Shown here piece by piece: positions 8,064 through 16,481 of a stretch of DNA of 64,000 nt (position 1 is its first letter; each line of letters starts with the position of its first letter). The notes under the pieces were generated by a model. That model ran no database searches and was not told where the DNA came from. It saw only the letters and a program-made list of their open reading frames with translations. Origin of the DNA: Pseudomonadales bacterium (GTDB lineage Bacteria; Pseudomonadota; Gammaproteobacteria; Pseudomonadales; UBA7239). The translations under genes were made by a program, and so were the position numbers. Location of the stretch: positions 62,001 through 126,000 of the forward strand of contig JANQLY010000025.1 of the NCBI GenBank assembly GCA_028280345.1. The letters run 5' to 3'.

Positions 8064-8798
8064 CTATTTATATCGCGTTTTCTTACGCAATTGTAGCCAG
8101 TTCCATACCCCACTAAGTGCCAGAAAGATAATACAAAGGGCAGCGATATCAAATAACCAAACACCCCATTGGCCAAACAGTCGCCCGGAATGCAAATCCA
8201 GTAGTAACCGTTCCCAGTGAATGCTGTGGGCCATGGCTGAAGTTGAATTGGCTGAATTTAAATCGTCTATAGGCACATCGGTGTTAAAGGCATTTTGGTA
8301 GTCACCGGGAAAGATTGTGCCGCTTGCAGGATCCAGTCGAAAGAATAACTGTCCGCTGCGCAGCAATACCCCTTCGTCATTAATGACAGCTGCATCAATT
8401 GGTACAGGTAGACCATAGCTGCTGTCAATAATCTCTGCCAGCTCGCCACTGAGTGTGAGTAACAGAATCTTTTCCTGGCAAATAACCAGCAATTCATTCT
8501 GATGCTCAAGAACAGTATTTGGCGGGGTAGAGCACTCAGCAACTTTGCTATCGTTGACGAGAACATCGGGGGTGATGTACGTAACTCGCCCTGCGGAGAA
8601 GGGATAGTGCTGTTGCTGTGATAGCTGTTCCGGTTCAAGTCCGTACCATTTTAAAATCATGGTACTGCGAATCGGTTTTTCGTCCAGTTTGAATGTTTCA
8701 GTATGGTTTAACAGCAGTCCGGTGAGTGCAAGCAATATCGCAAACAGACTCACATACAAACCAACCCAGCGATGCCAGCGTAGCAGTATTCTTCGCAT
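8064..8798 (-). CDS. PepSY-associated TM-helix protein
   Basis: This is a 244-residue membrane protein. It opens with RRILLRWHRWVGLYVSLFAILLALTGLLLNHTE, the PepSY_TM first helix with its HRWVG motif, and ends with a second TM helix (WGVWLFDIAALCIIFLALSGVWNWLQ). The roughly 170 residues between are periplasmic. Such proteins occur with iron and other metal uptake systems and are proposed to move electrons or reduce metal at the membrane. It ends the run of minus-strand genes porin/FMN-binding/PepSY, 19 bases after the FMN-binding gene. Confidence 0.82.
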   Translation of the reverse strand: MRRILLRWHRWVGLYVSLFAILLALTGLLLNHTETFKLDEKPIRSTMILKWYGLEPEQLSQQQHYPFSAGRVTYITPDVLVNDSKVAECSTPPNTVLEHQNELLVICQEKILLLTLSGELAEIIDSSYGLPVPIDAAVINDEGVLLRSGQLFFRLDPASGTIFPGDYQNAFNTDVPIDDLNSANSTSAMAHSIHWERLLLDLHSGRLFGQWGVWLFDIAALCIIFLALSGVWNWLQLRKKTRYK

Positions 8799-8817
8799 GT
8801 TTTATGTTTTGCTCCGG

Positions 8818-9342
8818 TTATTGTTTTGCTTGTTGCCCGTGCAGATAAAGTGCCCAGCGAGCAGATTTGGTAACCGCGCGTACGGATAGTGTTGCGCCGG
8901 TTACATTGTCGATATTGTCGGTTAAGCGGTGTTTGTTATCCAGAGATAATTGATCGAATTGCTCCAGAAAGAACGGGTATTTGACTTCCCAGCCGCGGCT
9001 CTCGCGAAATTCGAGGATATGTACAGAGACAATTTTTGCAGGTTGCTCACCTTCAACAATGATGCCGATGGTGATGGGCTCGGTTTTACCGATCTCGTTA
9101 AATATCCACGCAGTGCGTTCTTCGTGTTGCCAGTAACGGACTCGCAAACCGTTGTAGGAATGTAGCAGAATATCTTCGCCGATTTTTCTGTCTTCGGCGC
9201 TAAGCCAGTACTTTTTGACCTCCGGTGTCTGTTCTGCAAATGCAATGGACTGGAATTCCTCAAGTGTCAGATACACGCCCTTACTCTGTGCGGGGAGAGG
9301 CATAAGACAAAGAATAATTAGCAGGTATAGTCTTTTCTTCAT
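8818..9342 (-). CDS. Exported FMN-binding domain protein
   Basis: This 174-residue protein has a signal peptide (MKKRLYLLIILCLMPLPAQS). Its C-terminal FMN_bind domain carries DNIDNVTGATLSVRAV; the S/T-GAT motif is where Nqr/Rnf/ApbE substrates are covalently flavinylated on Thr. It is probably a periplasmic electron carrier partnered with the PepSY protein that follows. The frame is open to 9375, but that extension runs into the 15-bp terminator-like hairpin at 9355-9385, so the start at 9342 is preferred. No ApbE is present in the window. Confidence 0.85.
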   Translation of the reverse strand: MKKRLYLLIILCLMPLPAQSKGVYLTLEEFQSIAFAEQTPEVKKYWLSAEDRKIGEDILLHSYNGLRVRYWQHEERTAWIFNEIGKTEPITIGIIVEGEQPAKIVSVHILEFRESRGWEVKYPFFLEQFDQLSLDNKHRLTDNIDNVTGATLSVRAVTKSARWALYLHGQQAKQ

Positions 9343-9354
9343 GATTAAATAAAG

Positions 9355-9385
9355 GCTGCCGGCAATGTTTAACATTGCCGGCAGC
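9355..9385 (-). terminator. 15-bp hairpin between porin and FMN-binding gene
   Basis: GCTGCCGGCAATGTT and AACATTGCCGGCAGC are perfect reverse complements separated by one base. On the minus strand the hairpin is followed by CTTTATTTAATC, which makes it a probable terminator or attenuator after the porin. Confidence 0.6.
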
Positions 9386-9422
9386 AGTCTAACTCTACGG
9401 GCCAGTAGGTTAGGGGGAATAA

Positions 9423-10607
9423 CTAGAAACTATAACCTAAACCGAGGTTAAAGGTATCGTTCTTGCTGTTATTCTGGTCGTCAGACCAGTCTGCTTTGAA
9501 AACAACCTGTGGATGGAACCAGTAGTTAATACCGTAATCAATCACTTCATTGTCTTGTGAGGCAGCGAGGCCGGCAAAGTTGTTCCACTCATTGTATCGA
9601 GCGAAGATGCCGACTTTCTCATTGAAGCGATAGGATGGTTCAATGTACCAACCGGTTTGTTCATCAGCACCCACAGTTTCGAAATCTGTGCCGCTGATAT
9701 CCCAGGTTGCGTACAGTGCGCGCAGACCGAAACCGGCAACGTTATAAATGGCATGGGTTTCAATCAACGTTGCATCAGAACTGTCAGTGCCTTTGTCTTG
9801 TTGAACATCCGTTTGATACTGAGCGGTCAGAGCGAGTTCAAGACCTGCTAAACCGGTATATTTGAGACGACCGGTAAAAGCGCCATTGTTGGCGATCGCT
9901 TTTGCAGACTTTTGGCGGCCATCACGAACCTTGTAATCCCCATTGGCGGTATCAATAAACAGACCACTGTGTGCGCCAGCGTTATAGGAGAAACCGGAGC
10001 CAAATTCACCGGCAGCTTCAGCACCACTTTCCCACCAGGTTGTTGGAATAATATTTTTCTCAACCGGGTTGCGTTCGGTACCGTAGAAAGTGTCTGGCTC
10101 GTGGGTTTCGTTAAGGATACCAACGGGGAGCAGAAACAGACCGGCTTTAGCTCTGTGCTGATCGGCATAGTCCCATTCAACATAGGCTTGTTCAAGCTCT
10201 ACTTTTCCGGGTAGGTCATCTCCTGAGTAAGCGTGTTCTATCTCCAGTTCGGAGAAGAAGCGCAGGTCGTCACGAAATTCATGGCCAAAGAACAATACAA
10301 AGCGGTGGAAGTCAATTTGATCATCTTTTGAGCTATCCGAGTAATTGTTGTAATGCAGCTCACCATAACCACCAATACTGGTCTTAGAAGCAGAACCAGA
10401 GCCCCCTCCTGAGGCGGAAGAGGCTTGTTCAACCGCTTCGGCAGTGTAATCGAGACGTTCCTCGACCACTTTATCCTGTTCTTTTAAAGCCTCAATCTCG
10501 GCCTGTTGCTTTTGAATAATCTCATAAAGCTCCTCGATTGATGGTGTTTCCGCCATGGCAGAAGTGCCCATTGTCAGGGCCAGCAGGCCCACCCCAATTT
10601 TTTTCAT
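9423..10607 (-). CDS. Outer-membrane porin (OprO/OprP-like)
   Basis: This 394-residue protein has a signal peptide (MKKIGVGLLALTMGTSAMA). A short coiled-coil stretch follows (IEELYEIIQKQQAEIEALKEQ, residues about 24-60), then a Gly/Ser linker, then a beta-barrel rich in alternating aromatic residues. It ends in GLGYSF; a C-terminal Phe is the classic outer-membrane insertion signal. The arrangement is that of phosphate-selective porin O/P-type channels, but specificity cannot be read. A possible Fur box 99 bases upstream and the FMN/PepSY neighbours point to metal-responsive expression. Confidence 0.85.
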   Translation of the reverse strand: MKKIGVGLLALTMGTSAMAETPSIEELYEIIQKQQAEIEALKEQDKVVEERLDYTAEAVEQASSASGGGSGSASKTSIGGYGELHYNNYSDSSKDDQIDFHRFVLFFGHEFRDDLRFFSELEIEHAYSGDDLPGKVELEQAYVEWDYADQHRAKAGLFLLPVGILNETHEPDTFYGTERNPVEKNIIPTTWWESGAEAAGEFGSGFSYNAGAHSGLFIDTANGDYKVRDGRQKSAKAIANNGAFTGRLKYTGLAGLELALTAQYQTDVQQDKGTDSSDATLIETHAIYNVAGFGLRALYATWDISGTDFETVGADEQTGWYIEPSYRFNEKVGIFARYNEWNNFAGLAASQDNEVIDYGINYWFHPQVVFKADWSDDQNNSKNDTFNLGLGYSF

Positions 10608-10705
10608 CTCAAAATTCCCCTGTATAAATTGTGGGATTAGTTAAAGGTTTTATTGTCCATATAGAACGGGCGGGGATAATATCTGATGATTCATTAGCTG
10701 TAAAT

Positions 10706-10724
10706 AAGAATTGTTTTCATTATT
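10706..10724 (-). promoter_or_regulatory. Possible Fur box upstream of the porin
   Basis: Read on the minus strand, AATAATGAAAACAATTCTT matches the 19-bp Fur consensus at 13 of 19 positions, counted by eye. It lies about 100 bases before the porin start in an AT-rich stretch. It is weaker than the site at 53297. Confidence 0.4.
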
Positions 10725-10982
10725 ATTTTGATTTGCATTAAATTAATGCCAGCAGGGAGGTGTTATAGGGCACCGCTGACAGAAGGAGGGGTCACTACCG
10801 GGCTACAAGTCCAGTGGTGTCTGGTTTTTTGGTTATTCTTCGGGAGGGTGCCACCAGAAGATCGCTCGAGGGGGGCGTAACGATCTTCTGATGGACGGTG
10901 CCTGCTCTGATTCGGGGGCAGAAAAACGCAGGCGGTTGTGGAACAACTTCTTTTTGAATTCAATAAAGCAAGCAGTCCAGGC
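10725..10982. other. Gene-free stretch with a long imperfect hairpin
   Basis: No gene is supported between the porin promoter and the end of the giant gene. The stretch holds an inverted repeat, CCACCAGAAGATCG (10851-10864) against CGATCTTCTGATGG (10881-10894), with 13 of 14 bases pairing and a G-rich 16-base loop. There is no T-run, so it may be a 3'-end mRNA structure of the giant gene or a repeat element. I see nothing else in it. Confidence 0.4.
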
Positions 10983-13900
10983 TTAGTGGAACAGCTTGAG
11001 TTCACCACTGTTTTGACCAAGCCACTTGGCGCCACCGACCTTGGTGCCGTTTTGCAACTCAATCAATGCAACATTGCCAGAGCCGTCTTGCAGTGATACA
11101 TCCATATCACCATCGCTGTCGGCATCGACGGCGCCTTTAACATCGTAGGCGAAGTTACCGAGCCAGCGGCCAATGACTTTTGCCGCATTTTCCATTTCCA
11201 CGACCTGGGTAGAGCCGTTGCCCTGGTTTTGCTGAATCAGGTCATCGTCTCCATCAGCATCAATATCACCAATAGCCATCACCTGAGTGTTGGGCCAGAT
11301 ACCGAGCCAGCGGCCAATCACTTTCATGCCGTTTTCCATATCAATGACCATCACGTCGCCGGCATTTTCCATAAAGATATCCGCGTCGCCATCGTTGTCG
11401 GCGTCACCGGCACCCACCACTGTGCGTCCAGGCCAGATACCGAGCCAGCGTGCAATCACTTTGTTGCCGTCTTCGAGCTCGATCACGTTAACGCTGCCGC
11501 TGCTGTTCTGGGTCACGATATCTTTATCACCGTCCTTGTCGACATCAGCAAGGGCCTTGATTGCCTGACCGGACCATTGGCCGAGCCAGCGGGCGGTTTC
11601 CCTTGTGCCATTCTCCATCACCCACACAGCGATATTGCCTGAACCGTCTTCGAACACGAGGTCGTCGTCGCCATCATTGTCAATATCGCCGCTATAGGTG
11701 ATGGTATAGCCACTGAGGAAACCGAGAGAATCTTCAGATTGTTTTACGCCGTTTTGCATGGTCCAGCGAATCACTTCACTGGTGCTAGCATTCTGGAACA
11801 GAATATCTACATCAAGGTCGCCATCAATGTCGGCGAGGGCGACAACTTCAACACCGGCAAAGTTACCTTGCCACGTAGAGGAATCCTTGAGCGCGTTTTC
11901 CAGTAACCAGACAGACACTGCACCCGTACTGGAGTCGTGGAAGATAAAGTCACCATCACTGTCTACATCGAGGTCATGAGCAAAAACGCGGGCATCAAAG
12001 GCATGCGGGTCTGTGCCATTGTTGTATTCGTCGAGGTTGTTATAGAGGTCGCCATCGTCATCGTTGATCGCATCTGCGGTGAAGACTTCAAGGCTGTTAG
12101 CGAGTTCCCAAACATCCGGTAGGCCATCGTTGTCATCGTCGCTGTCACAAACATCGCCGTCACTATCACCGTCGTTGTTTTCCTGACCGGCATTCGCAAC
12201 GGCCGGACAATTGTCGCCGTTGTCACCGGTGCCATCGCTATCAGTGTCTGCAGTTTCAGTGGGATCAAGTGGGAACGCATCAGTGATATCGTCGACACCG
12301 TCATTATCATCATCGCTATCAGCGTTATCACCGGTGCCATCATTGTCGTTATCCGCAGTTTCTGTGGCATCAAACGGGAAGGCATCGCTTGCATCAGCAA
12401 CACCGTCGTTATCGTCATCGCTGTCAACCACATCGCAGCTGTTATCGCCATCGAAGTCGGCGGGAACAGAACCGTTGTTTAAACTGTCGGTACCACAGGC
12501 TGCTTCGTCGCTATCGCTCCAGCCATCGTTGTCGTCGTCAGTATCGGCGTTATCGCCCGTGCCATCGTTATCGTTATCCGCGGTTTCTGTGGCATCAAAC
12601 GGGAAGGCATCGCTGATATCATCGACGCCGTCATTGTCGTCATCAGTGTCGACCACGTCGCAGCTGCTGTCGCCATCAAAGTCGGCAGGGATCGAACCGT
12701 TGTTTAAACTGTCGGTACCACAGGCGGCTTCGTCGCTATCGCTCCAGCCATCGTTGTCGTCGTCAGTATCGGCATTATTGCCGGTGCCATCGTTATCGTT
12801 ATCGGCAGTTTCAGTATTATCAAGCGGGAAGGCGTCAGCAACATCGTCGGTACCGTCATTGTCATCATCGTTATCACAAGCATCGCCAATGCCATCGCTG
12901 TCAAAATCTGTCTGGGCGACATTGCTGATAGCGGGGCAGTTGTCGAGGCTATCGTTAATGCTGTCACCATCGGTATCGGCAATAGAGCCGGTAAGTTGCA
13001 GATTAAAGGTAGTATCCGAACTAGTCAGGCTTGACTGGTGAATTTCGACAGCAACCACATTGTTGCCTGCAACAAGAGAAGAAGGATCAAGAGTAATCGC
13101 CTGCCAATCGTTTTCACCGCTGGCGTTACCTAAAGCAAACGTCGAGTAGTCAAAAGTACCCGGCATATTGTCAGTGTGAATCAATGTGCCGTTAACATAG
13201 ATTGCAGCACCATCATCGCGTTTGTATTGCAATTGCATCTGGCCAACATCATCCGGAGAAGAAACGGTGAATGCGTGGCGGTAATAAGTGGTAGTGTATT
13301 TGTTGTTTGCATCAGGGCCGTAACTCACAATGGTGGTTTCATCACCATCGCCGTAACCGAACTCGGCAGCGCCCTGGGACCAGGAGCTATCGTCAAAGGC
13401 ATTGGCTTGCCAGGCAGTGCTCTGGTCTGAACCATCGTCGAGGTATTTCCAGAGAGCACTGGCGCTGATAATGTCACTGTCGCCGTTATCACAGGCATCC
13501 CCAAGACCGTCGCTGTCATTGTCAGCTTGTGCATTGTTGGGAATATACATGCAGTTATCGCTGGCATCGGGAATCAGATCGCCATCGGCGTCAGGGAAGT
13601 CGCAGGCATCGCCAATGCCGTTAGTATCGGCATCTTCCTGTCCAGGGTTCGCAATCAGTGGGCAGTTGTCACTGCCATCGTTCACACCATCATTATCGTC
13701 ATCGGTGTCGGCATTGTTACCTGTACCATCGGAATCGGAATCGAGGCTTTCAGTTGGGTCGAGCGGGAATGCATCGTTGCCATCGGCCGTGCCATCGCCG
13801 TCTGAATCCGGGTTAAGTGGGTCGGTACCAACGAGGCCTTCATCAACATCACTTAAGCCATCACCATCGTCATCACTATCGCACACATCACCTTCGCCGT

Positions 13901-15947
13901 CGCTGTCGGAATCCTGCTGGTCGGCATTAAAGTCATTAGGGCAGTTGTCCACGGCATCGGCGATGGTGTCACTGTCGAGGTCACTGATATAGTCGCAAGC
14001 GTCACCGTTACCATCGCTATTGGTGTCTTCCTGTCCGGGGTTTGCATCCACCGGGCAGTTATCGAGGCTATCACTAATGCCATCACCATCACCATCAGAC
14101 AGTGAACTGTTGAGCCGCGCATTAAAACTGATATCGGAGCTGTCGGCACTGGACTGGTGAATTTCTACCGCAAGTACGTTGTCACCCGCTACGAGCAGGG
14201 AAGCATCAACCAGTGTGTTTAACCAGAAAGATTCACCACCGCTGCTGATAGCAGCAATGGCATTGGTCTGGTAATCCCAGCTGCCAGGCATATTGTCGAC
14301 AAGCACCTGGTTACCATTGAGGTAAACAACAACACCATCGTCGCGCACAACTTCGAGTAATAGATCACCGTAGTCCTGCGGGTTGCTAATATTAAAGGTA
14401 TGGCGGAAGTAGGTAGTGGGGTATTTGTTATTCGCATCGCCGCCATAACCTACTGTTGTGGTTTCATCACCATCACCGTAACCGAGCTCGGCAGCGCCTG
14501 TAGCCCAGCTGCTGTCATCAAAGCCGTTAGCGCTCCAGGCAGTGCCCTGATCTGAGCCATCGTCGAGGAAGCTCCAGTTGGCGTCTTCAGCAATAAATGT
14601 GACATCGCCGCCTTCACAGGCGTCACCAAGATTATCGCCATCGCTATCAAGTTGGGTCGGATTTGCAGCATAGGGGCAGTTATCCACTACGTCTTCGATA
14701 CCATCACTATCGGCGTCGTTATCGCAGGCATCACCAATACCGTCGGTGTCGCTATCGGTTTGATCTACATTGTCAACAAATGGGCAGTTGTCGTCCTCAT
14801 CATCCAGACCGTCGTTATCATCGTCTACATCGGCGTTGTCACCAGTGCCATCATCATCGTTGTCGTTACTTTCATTGGCATCAAGTGGAAACGCGTCGCT
14901 GCCATCCAGTGTGCCATCGTTATCGGAATCTTCGTCAAACGGGTCGGTGCCTGCGGTTGCTTCATCAGTATCGGAAAGACCGTCGTTGTCATCATCATCG
15001 TCACAGGCATCACCGGCACTATCACCATCGTTGTTTTCCTGAGCGCTGTTGCTAATGGCCGGGCAGTTATCTGCCAGATCGAAAACGCCATCGCTGTCAC
15101 TATCGCTATCGGCGTCACATACATCACCTTCGCCATCTGTATCGCTATCGGTCTGATCAGCATTGCTAATCAGTGGGCAGTTATCCTGACTGTCGAGTAC
15201 ACCATCACTATCGCCGTCGGAAACGGAGCCGGCAAGGGCCATATTGAAACTGATATCAGAACTGCTTCTACTTCTATTATGTATTTCGACAGCAATGACG
15301 TTGTCGCCGGTGATAAGAGCAGAGGCGGGAATGGTGCCGTTGATCCAGGTGGTTTCATCGGCGCCGTCAATTGTACTTGAGGCATAGGTTTGATAATCCC
15401 AACTGCTGGGCATGTTATTAACAAACACCTGGTTGCCATTGAGATAGACCACGATGCCGTCATCGCGAATCACTTGTAGAGCAAGGTCACCGAAGTCAGA
15501 GGGATTTGCAACATTAACGGTATGGCGGAAGTAGGTAGTGGGGTATTTGCGGTTTTCTCTCGGGCCGTAGCTCACCTCCGTCACCTGGTAATCGCCATAA
15601 CCGAGTTCGGACGCGCCAGTGGCCCAGGAGCTATCATCAAAGGCGTTGGCTTGCCAGGCTGTGCCCTGATCAGATCCGTCGTCGAGATAACTCCAAACAG
15701 ATCCCGCGGGCACCAGGGTGACATCGCCAGCATCGCATGCGTCGCCGAGACCATCGTTATCACTGTCAGCCTGTCCGGCATTGGCCGCATAAATACAGTT
15801 ATCGACACTGTCGTCGAGACCATCACCATCGGTGTCTGCCGCGAAAGCGGGTTGAAGATAGGTGCCGCACACGAGAAGCGTGAACAGCAGGAATGCTTTG
15901 AAAAGCAGAGATGTATTGTCTTGTAGCTCTATTGATTGCACTTTCAT
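10983..15947 (-). CDS. Giant exported Ca-binding repeat protein with C-terminal WLG propeller
   Basis: This 1654-residue protein has a signal peptide ending near QPAFA. Thrombospondin type-3-like repeats (DxDxDGxxDxxDNCP...) begin at once and recur throughout; they should bind many Ca ions. Three copies of a domain of about 172 residues (W-x-Y/F-LDDGSDQ...NMP...AVEIHQ) interrupt them at about 15215-15735, 14100-14615 and 12975-13490. They look like galactose-binding-type jelly rolls. The last 340 residues hold seven DxDxDGDxD...ENG-K...WLG repeats, probably a seven-bladed propeller, ending LKLFH. The start at 15947 is preferred over 15980 because of AGAGGT upstream and a better signal peptide. 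It is probably cell-surface; adhesion or glycan binding is inferred. Confidence 0.85.
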   Translation of the reverse strand: MKVQSIELQDNTSLLFKAFLLFTLLVCGTYLQPAFAADTDGDGLDDSVDNCIYAANAGQADSDNDGLGDACDAGDVTLVPAGSVWSYLDDGSDQGTAWQANAFDDSSWATGASELGYGDYQVTEVSYGPRENRKYPTTYFRHTVNVANPSDFGDLALQVIRDDGIVVYLNGNQVFVNNMPSSWDYQTYASSTIDGADETTWINGTIPASALITGDNVIAVEIHNRSRSSSDISFNMALAGSVSDGDSDGVLDSQDNCPLISNADQTDSDTDGEGDVCDADSDSDSDGVFDLADNCPAISNSAQENNDGDSAGDACDDDDDNDGLSDTDEATAGTDPFDEDSDNDGTLDGSDAFPLDANESNDNDDDGTGDNADVDDDNDGLDDEDDNCPFVDNVDQTDSDTDGIGDACDNDADSDGIEDVVDNCPYAANPTQLDSDGDNLGDACEGGDVTFIAEDANWSFLDDGSDQGTAWSANGFDDSSWATGAAELGYGDGDETTTVGYGGDANNKYPTTYFRHTFNISNPQDYGDLLLEVVRDDGVVVYLNGNQVLVDNMPGSWDYQTNAIAAISSGGESFWLNTLVDASLLVAGDNVLAVEIHQSSADSSDISFNARLNSSLSDGDGDGISDSLDNCPVDANPGQEDTNSDGNGDACDYISDLDSDTIADAVDNCPNDFNADQQDSDSDGEGDVCDSDDDGDGLSDVDEGLVGTDPLNPDSDGDGTADGNDAFPLDPTESLDSDSDGTGNNADTDDDNDGVNDGSDNCPLIANPGQEDADTNGIGDACDFPDADGDLIPDASDNCMYIPNNAQADNDSDGLGDACDNGDSDIISASALWKYLDDGSDQSTAWQANAFDDSSWSQGAAEFGYGDGDETTIVSYGPDANNKYTTTYYRHAFTVSSPDDVGQMQLQYKRDDGAAIYVNGTLIHTDNMPGTFDYSTFALGNASGENDWQAITLDPSSLVAGNNVVAVEIHQSSLTSSDTTFNLQLTGSIADTDGDSINDSLDNCPAISNVAQTDFDSDGIGDACDNDDDNDGTDDVADAFPLDNTETADNDNDGTGNNADTDDDNDGWSDSDEAACGTDSLNNGSIPADFDGDSSCDVVDTDDDNDGVDDISDAFPFDATETADNDNDGTGDNADTDDDNDGWSDSDEAACGTDSLNNGSVPADFDGDNSCDVVDSDDDNDGVADASDAFPFDATETADNDNDGTGDNADSDDDNDGVDDITDAFPLDPTETADTDSDGTGDNGDNCPAVANAGQENNDGDSDGDVCDSDDDNDGLPDVWELANSLEVFTADAINDDDGDLYNNLDEYNNGTDPHAFDARVFAHDLDVDSDGDFIFHDSSTGAVSVWLLENALKDSSTWQGNFAGVEVVALADIDGDLDVDILFQNASTSEVIRWTMQNGVKQSEDSLGFLSGYTITYSGDIDNDGDDDLVFEDGSGNIAVWVMENGTRETARWLGQWSGQAIKALADVDKDGDKDIVTQNSSGSVNVIELEDGNKVIARWLGIWPGRTVVGAGDADNDGDADIFMENAGDVMVIDMENGMKVIGRWLGIWPNTQVMAIGDIDADGDDDLIQQNQGNGSTQVVEMENAAKVIGRWLGNFAYDVKGAVDADSDGDMDVSLQDGSGNVALIELQNGTKVGGAKWLGQNSGELKLFH
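12310..12860. repeat. 225-bp tandem repeat inside the giant gene
   Basis: Near-identical 225-bp (75-codon) units follow one another. AAACTGTCGGTACCACAGG begins at 12481 and again at 12706, and GTTTC(T/A)GT recurs at 12358, 12583 and 12808. The unit encodes SDEAACGTDSLNNGS-PADFDGD-SCDVVD plus two DxDxDG turns. It is a recent in-frame duplication and a likely site of length variation. Confidence 0.8.
12975..15735. repeat. Three dispersed copies of a 520-bp jelly-roll module
   Basis: The copies lie at about 12975-13490, 14100-14615 and 15215-15735, spaced about 1.1 kb apart. They share long blocks of DNA identity, for example the stretch encoding YLDDGSDQ(G/S)TAWQANAFDDSSW and the NMPxxxDYxT segment. 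Each is followed by TSP3-type linkers, so the whole 1.1-kb block has probably been amplified. Confidence 0.75.
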
Positions 15948-15967
15948 ACCCAAAGACCTCTTTGAGA

Positions 15968-15988
15968 GATTTCGGTACATCCGAAATC
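15968..15988. other. Hairpin in the 5' leader of the giant gene
   Basis: GATTTCGG and CCGAAATC pair perfectly over a five-base loop, 21 bases before the chosen ATG (15947) and just upstream of the AGAGGT ribosome site. It argues against the longer start at 15980 and could affect translation. Confidence 0.45.
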
Positions 15989-16481
15989 CTGTTTTTATGA
16001 CGAGCTGATGTTGAGTGTTATCAAGGTCAGGTATACAACATCAGCACTGCCCGGTGTCATTCCTACAAAACGAAGTTGTGCATCACTGCAATAGAAGTTT
16101 TTTATAAATCCCTGAGAAAGGATGCTAATAATTAGTGTGATGTATGTCACACAAAAAGTGATAACTGTGTTCATATCAGGGATGAGCGGAGGCTACCATT
16201 CAAGCGCTGAAAAAGGCCTTTCATCTTTGGCTTTAAGTATTTGTTTTTAAAAGACTTTATCTGGGTTACTCCAATTCCATTGGATTAATCAGGATAAAAA
16301 ACATATTTTAAATATGGCTACTTAACTACTTTTTATATAAGGCCTATTAATGAGCTCTGTGTTATGGTTTTGGTGGCCGGAAAGCCTGCAACATACAGGC
16401 AAGTGATTGCAACATATACCGGTTTCCATACAAGGGCTTTATCTATAAAGTTGCCTTTTTTTTGATCAACAGCAAGGTACC
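15989..16481. promoter_or_regulatory. Divergent promoter region, no gene
   Basis: This intergenic stretch of about 490 bases separates the giant gene (minus) from the pentapeptide-repeat gene (plus). It is AT-rich. It holds a perfect CRP site at 16136-16151, listed separately. I find no ORF, tRNA or recognisable riboswitch in it. Confidence 0.6.
16136..16151. promoter_or_regulatory. Perfect CRP (cAMP receptor protein) site
   Basis: TGTGATGTATGTCACA matches TGTGA-N6-TCACA exactly and extends to GTGTGA...TCACAC. It lies 189 bases from the giant gene start and about 330 from the pentapeptide gene, so it could serve either or both. Confidence 0.7.

Noticed and set aside
10851..10894. Long inverted repeat considered as a terminator for the giant gene
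   Set aside because: No T-run follows on either strand, so it is kept only as an unexplained structure.
12211..13041. Long Ser-rich plus-strand open frame (276 codons)
   Set aside because: It is antisense to Asp-rich TSP3 repeats. GAY codons read in reverse give Ser/Ile/Val-rich frames, and it has no ribosome site or family motif.
14652..15380. Val/Ile-rich plus-strand open frame (242 codons) that looks like a membrane protein
   Set aside because: It is the reverse reading of the same Asp-rich repeats; the hydrophobicity is a codon artefact.
11000..15900. Repeated DNA considered as a CRISPR array or satellite
   Set aside because: The repeats are coding, in frame and of variable spacing, with no unique spacers of constant length and no cas genes.
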